Source: Zopfochytrium polystomum (taxonomy: Eukaryota; Chytridiomycota; Chytridiomycetes; Chytridiales; Chytridiaceae). From it: DNA of 19,869 bases. A program made the position numbers and the translations under genes. This document shows positions 8,911 to 17,700 of this stretch, one piece after another. Numbering within the stretch: the first letter of the stretch is position 1; every line of letters begins with the position of its first letter. The DNA lies in NCBI GenBank assembly GCA_025765615.1, contig JAIVFJ010000607.1:1-19869 (forward strand). Direction: 5' to 3'. The notes beneath the pieces are model-generated. The model made no database searches. It was not told the origin of the DNA and was given only the letters and a program-made list of their open reading frames with translations.

Positions 8911-9352
8911 ACGCGGCCTGCGCCAGCGAGTCAATGATGGTTGCCACCCACGCACGAAGTAAGGGACAAGGGACATGGATGGAGGGACATGGATGGGTCG
9001 GACCGCTCTAACTCTTTTACCGTGAGCACCGGAACAGCCAAAGCGGAACCGACCAATAGCACGACCCCGAGCACAGAAGCAAATATCAGCAGGGCCGCAC
9101 CGATTTGACCTGAGTGCAAATTGCGAACGTCTTGGTCAGTCCAAAAGGCGATCGTCACGGCGAGGAGAGAAAGGGGCGGCGACTTACTTGACGACGCAGT
9201 CGCCGGGCTCGACAGATCGGCAAAGCACGCCAAGTTGAAGAGCCCCTTGCATTGCGCGGGGTGGTCTGCGAGGGTTGTCGCGGCTGTGCAGAGTTGCTGG
9301 TCGTGGAGGCAGAAGAGAGAAGCGAGGTTCAGTTGGACTGACCGACGGGCAT
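8911..9352 (-). pseudogene. Truncated copy of a 7TM gene (5' exons only)
   Basis: Homologous at DNA level to the first exons of 7TM-2 (13811-14412). A possible ATG is at 9352; exon 9296-9188 encodes AQCKGLFNLACFADLSSPA with the family C-x7-C motif; a 78-nt intron (GTAAGT...ACTCAG) follows; and exon 3 from 9109 encodes TM1, AALLIFASVLGVVLLVG. Further on, CVVAT and the TM2 start DSLAQAAS are readable only after a one-base shift in a GTGGGTGG stretch near 8940. A 14-nt tandem duplication at 8970-8997 is absent from the other copy. Homology stops about 8911, within the TM2 codons, where sequence leading into the RING gene begins. No TM3-TM7 exists here, so it is a remnant, or the 5' part of a chimeric transcript. 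Confidence 0.65.
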
Positions 9353-9530
9353 TGTGTGTGGGAGGCGGGCGGGCGGGCGGGAATTAAGTGGGCCGGGGCC
9401 GCGCTCCCTCTCTTCACGCAAGCATTCACTAAGTATCATCGATCGATCCGTCATGCCGCCATGATGGGGCGGCGGGCTGCGACGACAACGCCGGCGCCTG
9501 TCGACGGCCCACTTGGCGGTTGGCGACAGG
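8911..9530. repeat. Segmental duplication, copy A
   Basis: About 620 bp matching 13811-14412 in the same orientation, with substitutions and small indels. Shared landmarks are GGCCTG[CT]GCCAG at one end, the nearly identical stretch around GGGCTCGACAGATCGGCAAA (about 9207), a shared ATCGATCGAT core, and GTCGACG-CCCACT-GGCGG at the other end. The block includes promoter sequence beyond the coding part. Confidence 0.8.
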
Positions 9531-10036
9531 GCCCACCTTTGGCCCCCATCGATAAGAAAATTTTGTGCCTCCGTTGGGCCAGCGGCTAATTACACGATCC
9601 ATCGACGCATTGGGGCTCTGCGCATCTCGGAGCAGGAGCTCATTACTTCACCACCGCTTTGAGCAAGAAGGAGCTCGATCTGAAGCGCTGGTGTAGCGGG
9701 AGGTGTTTGGACATGCAGGTGTCAATATAGAGGTTGGGGGAACGGGCTATTTGGCCTGGCGGCGGCGTCGGCGCCAAACGGCTGGCGGTGGCGGTGTGAG
9801 CAGAAATACGGTCGTCGTAGTCGTGGTCCCAGACTCCCGGCCTACAGAAAGCGCCATTCCCACGCTCGCACGACATGACACGGGCGTGGGAGTGGAGTAG
9901 TGATAAATAATGATCCCATCACATTCTGGTTGTTCTTCGGCTTGGCGGGATAAACATATACTTCATAAAATCAATACTCTCTCTCTCCATCGCTCTTTGT
10001 TTTTGGGGAGGTCCTTCTCAAATTGCGCAAAAGGAA
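9531..10036. other. Intergenic region and promoter of the two-TM gene
   Basis: About 500 nt with no supported gene. Near the right end are ATAAACATATA (about 9950-9960) and a CTCTCTCTCTCC run at about 9977-9988, ending roughly 50 nt before the ATG at 10037. A TATA element plus pyrimidine stretch is the likely core promoter. Nothing else stands out. Confidence 0.5.
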
Positions 10037-11806
10037 ATGAACGGATCGGGATTTCGTGGGTCTGGTGGCAACCACGGCAGCAGCAGCGGCGGCGGCGGCG
10101 GCGGCGGCGGCGGCTCGCACAACTCTTGGGGTGAGCGTGTGAGCGTGTGTTGTTGTCGCCTTGCGCACTGCGCCCTGTTGACCCGCCGCACCTTGTTGCG
10201 TTAGGTGGTCATGGCCACAGCGATCATGGCCATCACGGTCATCAGGCAGATCACAACCACCACAATCTCTCGCATCACGGCGGCGGCTTCTCCTCCGCAT
10301 TTCCCGGTCTAACCGGCTTCGTCGGGGGAACCATCGTCGGAAGCTACTTTGGCCGCCAAAGCAGCTCGCCCTCTCGATTGGGTTTTGCTACAGCCCCCGT
10401 GCAACCATTTCCTCAGCCTTCGTACCAACAAGCGTACCCTCAGTACCAGGGCGCTCCTTTGCAACCAGGAGTGACCCAGCCTCTGATTCCACCAACTCCC
10501 TTCGTTAGTTCGGTTCAAGCCGACTACTTGCTTCCGATTGAGCCAGCAATGCCAGCCGAATCCACTTGCTGCCAAGAGGCCTGCTGCGGTGGACCTGGGA
10601 CATCACGATCGGGCCGTGTGTTTCGTGCAGGTTGCTGGACGTTTCTCCTGTGTTTGGTGATAATCATCATCACTGTGCCGTTTCCAAGAACGCACACTGA
10701 AGAGCTGGTGGTTGGGGACCGGAAAGTCTTCGAAGTTTCGTCAAGTTGGTTCAGTGCTGTTCATGTGAATGCCGACGACGGCGAGAGAAGCGAAGTTGAC
10801 GCATTCCTATCGACAACAAAGCCAACCATTGATGCTGCGATAACATTTCCGCTGAACACAATTTATCCCGATATTGCTGATGGAAGCTACTACTTTGTTC
10901 GCTACGATTTGTACCCAGGATCTGCAGTCAATGTTGAATGGACTTTCACTCGGTGACTTGCCGGTCCTCAAATTTGTTCTGGCTCTAACAAAATTAATTT
11001 GAAGTTACAATGTTGACCCCTCATTCCTTCTGATTTCGGGAACGAAGGCTTTCGAAAAGTTTAAGTCAGGTGATGATGTTTCGTGGTCGAGCATCGTTTC
11101 CGTAAGTGCTGGCTTGTTTTATTTGATTTGCCAATTTACCACTCTATAGAGAGGAGTTCTGCCAGAGGAGCCTACAAGTTTGTGGCAAAACAGCGCTCTG
11201 AGTACTACTTCATCTTTTATGTAAGTATTATGGCCTGGAATCATCTCATGGTCAGCCTTGCTCACTGTCCCCATTTGCAATCTCCAGGGCGAGTCCCCAC
11301 GAGTCAGTGCAGCTGGAACAGTAACGTTTGACGTTTCATCGGTGACCCTTCGGGTCCCACAGAACTCAAAAGCATGCAAACTGTCCAATAGTGACGACGG
11401 CTGCTTCTTTGAACTTTCACCTGGAACTTCCACAAACTATCTCATAGTATCTCGACCTGTTGAGACGGATCATCGTAACTCCCCTTTGGCGAAGATTTCG
11501 TTCTCGACGAAGGGCATATCGGCAGCCTATTGGAATCTTTGGTTTTGGGTACTTATCATCACATTGGGCTCAGCTATCTTCGTGGGTGGGTTTTGCGGAT
11601 GCCTGTTTGGCAGGAATGTTCGTAGTCGAGGCTACGTACCAATTCCGCAAGCGACACATCAACCCAACGAGCCCTTGGGCCCAACGAACCCTGCTTGGAG
11701 GCCAACGAGTGCTGCACCTGAGTCTCTTCAGCCCACTGCACCCCCTCCACCCGTAATTGATGCGGGTGCCCCTCCTGCGTACAGCCCTTTTGCAACCAAT
11801 GTGTGA
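10037..11806 (+). CDS. Two-TM protein with His/Gly-rich head and PPxY tail, unknown
   Basis: Unrecognised protein of 508 residues in five in-phase exons: 10037-10130, 10205-10952, 11005-11101, 11152-11220 and 11288-11806. All introns are GT-AG, 50-74 nt; the second holds the branch site CTCTAAC. In order: a Gly/Ser start with nine consecutive Gly (a GGC run), a His-rich stretch (HGHSDHGHHGHQ, residues 33-58) that could bind metal, a GGTIVGSYFG glycine segment, a Pro/Gln/Tyr region, a Cys cluster STCCQEACCGG just before TM1 (about 174-192), a non-cytosolic region of about 220 residues with beta-strand-like patterning, TM2 (about 418-445), and a Pro-rich tail with PPAY at 498-501, eight residues from the end. 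PPxY motifs bind WW domains such as those of Nedd4/Rsp5-type ligases. Both tails would face the cytosol. The frame is fully intact. Confidence 0.8.
10085..10115 (+). repeat. GGC trinucleotide run encoding poly-Gly
   Basis: Nine GGC codons preceded by three AGC codons in exon 1 of the two-TM gene. A coding microsatellite; expected to vary in length between isolates. Confidence 0.85.
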
Positions 11807-12569
11807 TCATAAAACAATGACACCGAATACATTGCAATGTCAGGCGTGCGAAACTTTCCTTTCTTTGTCGGACCTTCAATCAGTGAGGGCTGGGGATGGT
11901 GCAAACTGAGGCAGATTGCTTCACGCAACCCAACCGGCCGTGGTTGTAATGTCAGTTTAGATGCCCTTCCCTGCCAAGAGAGAAGCTGAGGTTTCTTTCC
12001 GGGGGTATGCGACACGAGACTCTCTGACTCAGGTTATGTGTGCGCCGTCCGGACAGAGAATAGAGGGGTATTCCCCTTCCTCCTGGGCCAGCGGATCAAA
12101 GTGCTCGTTGCCGGAACTTGCAAGGATGCAATGGATTTGGTTGAGGCGCACTGGGTCTATCCCATCGACAAAGCTCCTCCCTCTCCCTCCAAGGACCGCC
12201 ACTGGCGCTGTCCAGAGGGCCCTGGCAGTCGCTCACGCTCAATCTTTTCGCTGCCTCTCTTCGACGGGTAGATGACGCCCAAATCTCTGCGACCCTTCAA
12301 GTGTCACTGCTCATCGGCGGCAATAACCTGTCTTCATTTGAATAGCGGTGGTTCCTGTACTGGCCGTCGGCGGCACAGAGCATCGCAAGTGCGTGGGTCA
12401 CAAACCCCCGATAACTGCAATGTATTTAGATATAGGCCAAACTCGTCTGAATTCTGAGGTAAAAAAAGCGGCAAAAATTGCTGTGCAAGAAAATAGTGGA
12501 AACTCTCGGGGACCATGAAGCTGGTAACAGCAACGAAAATCCTGAATAAACACGAGACGCGAGCAAGCT
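11807..12569. other. Intergenic region between convergent genes
   Basis: 760 nt between the 3' ends of the two-TM gene (+) and 7TM-2 (-). One + strand frame at 12038-12271 reads a protein-like stretch (IKVLVAGTCKDAMDLVEAHW) but has no recognisable family, splice partner or conserved motif, so it is left uncalled. AATAAA occurs on the + strand at about 12544. No repeat or RNA gene seen. Confidence 0.5.
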
Positions 12570-14224
12570 TCAACGTGAGCGCGCTTCAAAGATGTACTTC
12601 ATTTGAAGGCCGATAAACACGATGACAGCCAATCCAATGCCGGCGCTGAAATAGTTGAAGAAGGCAACATAAGCGTTAGCCAAGGAAGGGTTCCAAGAAA
12701 GACTGCAAATGGCATGAACTTTCAAGCCAAACAAAATCCATATAACTACTGCATCAGCGTGCCGCCCACATACACATAGTACGCCGGCAGCCCGAAGTCC
12801 ATCGACCCCGACGCCGACCCAACCGCCACGCTCCCGACGGACGCGACCGCCGCAAACAGCACCGCCCACCCGATGGTCGTGCGGATCGCCCGTATCGTGC
12901 CCGTGCGGATCTCGCGGTCCAGCGTCTCGAGCGGGTCCCGCGGCGGCTGCGGTGACTCTGTCGGCGGCGGCGGCGAATGCGTGGGGCCGGAGCGGGTGGG
13001 CTCGAAGCGGACCGAGCGAACGAACTCGGCGCGGACCGACCGCGCGGCCAGGGCGACGACTGCACGGGCGGGAGGTGCTGTGGGAGCGTGGGGACGTCGA
13101 AGGCGAGGCTGTGCGGGGACGGCGCTGCGGAGTGGGTGGCGCGCTGCAGGGAGTAAGTCGTGTAGCGGCCTGGTTCTTGCAAGAGGGTGCTGGCTGCCGC
13201 GGCGGGTTCTGGCGGCGCGAGCACAGGTCGCGGGACGTCTGAGGGGCGTCGGGAATGCCGTTTTGGTGGTGGCATCTGCGCGGGGGTTGGAGGGATAGAA
13301 GTGGGGCGGCTTGGCGGGAGCGTTTCCTCAGGAACGCACGAGGACTTTGCTCTGACGAGCATGAGGAGGGTGGGTCCCAGAGTCTTGAGTGCGCGTGAGA
13401 AAATGATATAGGCCCACGACAGAAAAATTACCGTGACCAGCCCCGCCAGCAGCAATGCGACGTGGCGGAGCAAGTAGACGGCTGAATGTTGACAAGATAG
13501 CAAGCTTAACTTGTCGCGGTCGCTCTCGGAGACTATGTTGTCTTCCAAGACCCCCATCCATGGAGAAGGCTCCGTAGAGGACGTATGGGACGGGAGTAGA
13601 AAATTTTCTCGAAAATAGGCGTAGGTTGGTGAGGTGGCTCGTGAAGGGGCTCCGGAACGCGTACAAAAACATGGCTATGCTGACTCCAATGAAGCAGACG
13701 GCAACGCCGTGAAATACGCTGTTTAAGACGACACGTCAGATGCATATCGCTCAGGCCTCCGCTTGTCTTACTTGAATCCAAGATGAGATTTCATGAGGAG
13801 GCCGAAGAGCGACGTGGCCTGTGCCAGTGAGTGAATTATAGTAGCCACTACGCACAAAGTGAGGGACAAGGACATGGACGGATCAGACTGCGCTGCTCTT
13901 CTGCCTTGTGAACCGGAACAGCCGACGCGTACGAACAGCACGACCCCGCATGCAGAAGCAAATATCAGTAGGGCCGCAACGTTTGGCCTGCGCGCAAACA
14001 GAGACCGTCAGGGCTCAGCGCATGGAGCAATTCAAGCCACGGTGACTCACTTGATGCCGCAATCGCCGGGCTCGACAGATCGGCAAAGCACGCCAGGTCG
14101 AAGAGCCCCTTGCATTGTGCAGGGCCTGCGAGGCTGTCGCGGCGGCTGTGAAGAGTTGCTGGTCATACTGGTAGAAGAAAAAAAAGGAATCTTAGATGCA
14201 GCTGGACGGATCAACTCACTGCAT
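12570..14224 (-). CDS. Seven-transmembrane GPCR-like protein (7TM-2), with frame breaks
   Basis: Paralogue of 7TM-1. Exons: 14224-14220, 14167-14051, 13987-13772, 13718-12774 and 12702-12570; the introns of 52, 63, 53 and 71 nt have good sites (GTGAGT, GTGAGT, GTAAGA and GTATGT donors). TM1 is AALLIFASACGVVLFV, TM2 CVVATIIHSLAQATSLFG, TM3 GVAVCFIGVSIAMFLYAF. A weak TM4 follows (about 13590), then TM5 LLAGLVTVIFLSWAYIIF, a Pro/Ser-rich loop of about 150 residues, LETLDREIRTGTIRAIR leading into TM6, and TM7 NYFSAGIGLAVIVFIGL. The large exon changes frame twice, near the G5/C4 runs at about 13560-13650 and between about 13080 and 13200. The spliced 5' frame from ATG 14224 is open into TM1 but misses the C-x7-C motif, which lies in the neighbouring frame (CKGLFDLAC); copy A favours the latter. 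Functional state uncertain. Confidence 0.65.
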
Positions 14225-14412
14225 TGTGTTGGGAAGGGAGGCGGGCGGTGAAGAAAGAGAGCTGGGAGGCCGGGCGTCCCCTGCCCCGCGCTCCATTCAC
14301 CCAAGCATGTGCTCTGCTCTCATCAATCGATCGATGGATGGATCACGCCATGTCTGCGGCGAAGGCGGGCGGGACGGAGGCGTGTCGACGACCCACTCGG
14401 CGGGTTGCGACA
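13811..14412. repeat. Segmental duplication, copy B
   Basis: Partner of 8911-9530, same orientation, about 4.9 kb away. It covers the promoter, start and first two exons of 7TM-2 plus most of the TM1/TM2 exon. Copy B continues into a full 7TM gene and is therefore the likely source copy. Confidence 0.8.
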
Positions 14413-14732
14413 CGCACGCGCCGAGAAATCTTTCCCGATATGGAAATGTCTGTCTGTGCCGCCCCACCCCAACGTCGCGAAAGAGAATTAGATGCTCGTC
14501 GCGGTCTGATTATGGCTTATGCGCCTCCTAATTACTTTGGTGCGTAGAGCAGCGGCTCCCATCCCAAACGCACGCATTATTCACAGCAAGCCGCGACCAG
14601 GGAGCACTTTCTCAATAACTGGGTGAGAACCAAATTGTATCGCTCAATCTTCATTTTTTTTATTTTTATTTTTTTTTGAAAAACAGTAAATATGCAAATA
14701 GTAGTCGAACACATGAAATTGTCCAAAGGATA
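14413..14732. other. Shared upstream region of 7TM-2 and the LRR/IQ gene
   Basis: 320 nt between the divergent 7TM-2 (-) and the LRR/IQ gene (+). It holds a short TGTCTGTCTGTG element at about 14447-14458 (CAGA on the 7TM-2 strand) and an A/T-rich stretch at about 14650-14700 with T runs before the putative ATG at 14733. No gene of its own. Confidence 0.45.
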
Positions 14733-17700
14733 ATGCAAAACCTCGACTCTGCCGGAGCCGGCGCAACGGAATCCTCCGCACCTCCCTCGCCTTTGCACTC
14801 TGCGCGCGGCAGGACAACAGAGTCCTGTGCAGCTCGTTCAAGCGATAATTAGATCGGACGAGCACGGCGGGGGCGGACGACGATGATGACAGCGATTTCG
14901 ACGTCGAGGCAGAGATCAAGGCAGAGTTGCAGCGCATGACAACGGTACCGCGTCACTTAGTGCAGTTGTTTGATTCGCACAGCATTCCCATTGACATAAA
15001 ATTCTACTGCTCTCCTTCGATTTAGGCGTCCGATGGCGAATCAGATGTGGGGAAGACACAGGGAGACCCACATCGACCCGGGTGTCTTCGCGCAGCGCTT
15101 CGCGATCGGCCAACCGTCCCAAAATCGTCTTGCCTGCTTTGGACGATGACGAAGATGAGGAAGATGCGGGTCCGGCCGCGGTAAATCGACTTGTTTCCCC
15201 CCAGCTTGGATGGATCTTCCTCCCATGCGTTTGCAAGAAAGTGTAAACCAACCTTGATATCTAATTACTAAACGCAGGCCCATACCGTCTTGGACCGAGT
15301 TCATTGCACCATACGCCGAAGAGAGTCCGAGGTAATGGCGCAGCAGCTTAAATTGATCAGGATGTTCGACGTTTGAGGAATTCCATATCGTCTCGGCGAG
15401 AGTCCGTTGTCGGAAGAAGCGCAGACGGTTCCGCCGCGACAGCGGCCGCCGCCGCCGCCGCAGCTGCGAATGCCCAATCCTTGGCCACATCAGCAGACGC
15501 GAACCGAGCAGCGCGGAGGAACAAGACGAAAGTCCGATGTGGGAAGAAGATTATAGCGACGAGGAGTTTGGAGAGTTGCCGGTCAATGTGAAGGGCTACG
15601 GTGGAGGCAACGAATGACCGCGTGAAAGTGCATGTGGTAACAGCATCACTGTGAGTCGCGACGAATATTCAGTCGAATGAGCTGAGAAACTGACAAAGTT
15701 TGTTGCTTCCAGCCCAGTGCCGGATCTCGATGAGCTGTCTGATAACGAGGTGAGGGAAAGGTACGGTGTCATCAATCAGACCTCCTCTTATCGGTGTCAC
15801 TCAGACGGAAGCGAAACCCTTTGCTTGAAAAGGAGCAGCGTGATCTCGACGACAGACTTCAGTTAGTTCTCGCGCATGATTACTGCTTACTTTTGACAAA
15901 ACATTGATGTCCATCAAAGGGAGCTACACGACTCGTTTTCGTCCGAGGACTCTCTGCTGGAGAAGCTCCGCCAAGAGACTTTGGCTTTCAAAAAGCCTGC
16001 ATCTTCCGATGTTGGGGACGACGCGTCCTCGGCGATTTCAAAACGAAAGAAGCCGACCGTCAAGCCCAGGATAAAGCGAACGTCGTCGTCGTCGCTGCAC
16101 GATTTGAATGACGCATTTCCCGAAAGCTTTGGAGGAGTCTCGCGCTCACAGTCGGCGCTCGATATCTCGCAACTAAGCTCAGTTACGCCAGCTCCTAACG
16201 ACGAGGCGCAGAGTATGAACGACAAGCCTGCGAGTAGAGAGGGTGCGGAGGAAGGATGGATTGGATGAATCTGCCTCGATAATCGGGACCCGCCGCTGAA
16301 GAGGTAGCCCAAAGACCGTTTGTTTTTTTCTCAACTTCCCATTTTGCTGATGAAAAGTGTAGGATCCAAACGAAGACTACGAGCAGTACAAAAAGGAAGA
16401 ACTGCGCCTGAAAGCTGAGTATCAATCACTACAAAAGTCCCTCAAAACCGAGCTAGAGCAGCAAGAGAAGCTCTCCGTCCAGCTCGAATCCGCCTCTTCC
16501 GCTGTCAGCATTCAACGGCGGGCCGCTCCGAGCGACCAAGATGAAAGTGAGGGACATGCAAGAGCAGCAGAGGCAGCTTCTCCATTGGTTCAAGGTCGTC
16601 GCCAAAGTGGCTTTCGAGAAGGAAAAGGACAAGGCCAACGCGTTGCTGCAGCGGGCGATGCGGATCCTTTCGCGCTGCACCACGAGGCATGACAAAATTT
16701 ACGCGAAAGTCCAGGGCGGCGAATCAGCGGCTGGAGGCTGAGCTGGAGGAGCTGAACAGGGTGATGGCGGAGCACGAAGAGCTGCGGGATGTGGAGGCTC
16801 GTCTGACTGCGGAGGTGGACGAGCTAAAGCTGACGCTCGAGAGAGAAGAAGCAGATTATTTGGCCAGGAGAGAAAACGTGGAAAACGATTTGAAAAACAG
16901 GCTCCTTGCTGAGGAGGCACTCCGAAGTTCGAGGCTGAGCTAATTGCGGAAGCGTGCGAGAAGCAACGTCCTGGCCGACCAGTTGACGTGGATGAGCTTG
17001 ATGTGTTTGAAGCGGTGAAGAGGGAGGTTAAAAAGGCAAGGTTTTGCGTCTGGCTATACAATGAATAATCTCTGTCGAATAGATCCCGAACCTGCGAAAT
17101 GCAACGCGGCTGACGCACATAAGTTTCGAAAACAATCAAATCACATCCGCGCGTGGATTGGAGCATCTATCCAATCTTATTTCCATTAATCTGAATGTAT
17201 TGGTTTGAATGGTCCTTTTTTGTTTCTGATCGATTTTGAAGCAAAACAAACTTCAACTGTTGGACGTTTCACCATTTGAAGATGTCCGATTTCTGTCGGC
17301 CGCGTCCAATGCTCTCACTTCCGTTCAGGTACTTTCTCGGGTTGACTGACGGAGGAAAAATCTTAGAACTCGTCTGACAGGGCCTGGAAAAATGCAAAGA
17401 GTTGGTCATGCTTGACTTAAGCTCCAATCAATAGAGAATCTTAGTTCTTTCGGGGAGGCCGAAAATCTTCAGGTCGTTGATCTTCACAGCACAAAGGTAC
17501 TATCCAAACAATCACTGCTGAATAGAGATCAGGCACACACGACTTTTTTAACATTCCTTCAGATTCAAGACTACAAGTGGATCGAGCGATTGGCGGTACT
17601 CATCTATCTGGACTTATCACGGACAAAGATGATGGACACCTCTCTTGAATTCCTCCACAGCTGTCCCATACTGCAGTTTCTTAACTTGTCACGAAATGGG

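Noticed and set aside
8436..9011. Long + strand frames antisense to the RING gene and the truncated 7TM copy
   Set aside because: GC-rich shadow of the minus-strand TM, coiled-coil and RING codons; no independent features.
9432..9446. ATCGATCGAT palindrome as an insertion or attachment site
   Set aside because: It is inside the segmental duplication and also present in copy B; no terminal repeats or transposase nearby.
12038..12271. 77-codon + strand frame between the convergent genes
   Set aside because: Short, no motif or splice partner; cannot be told from chance.
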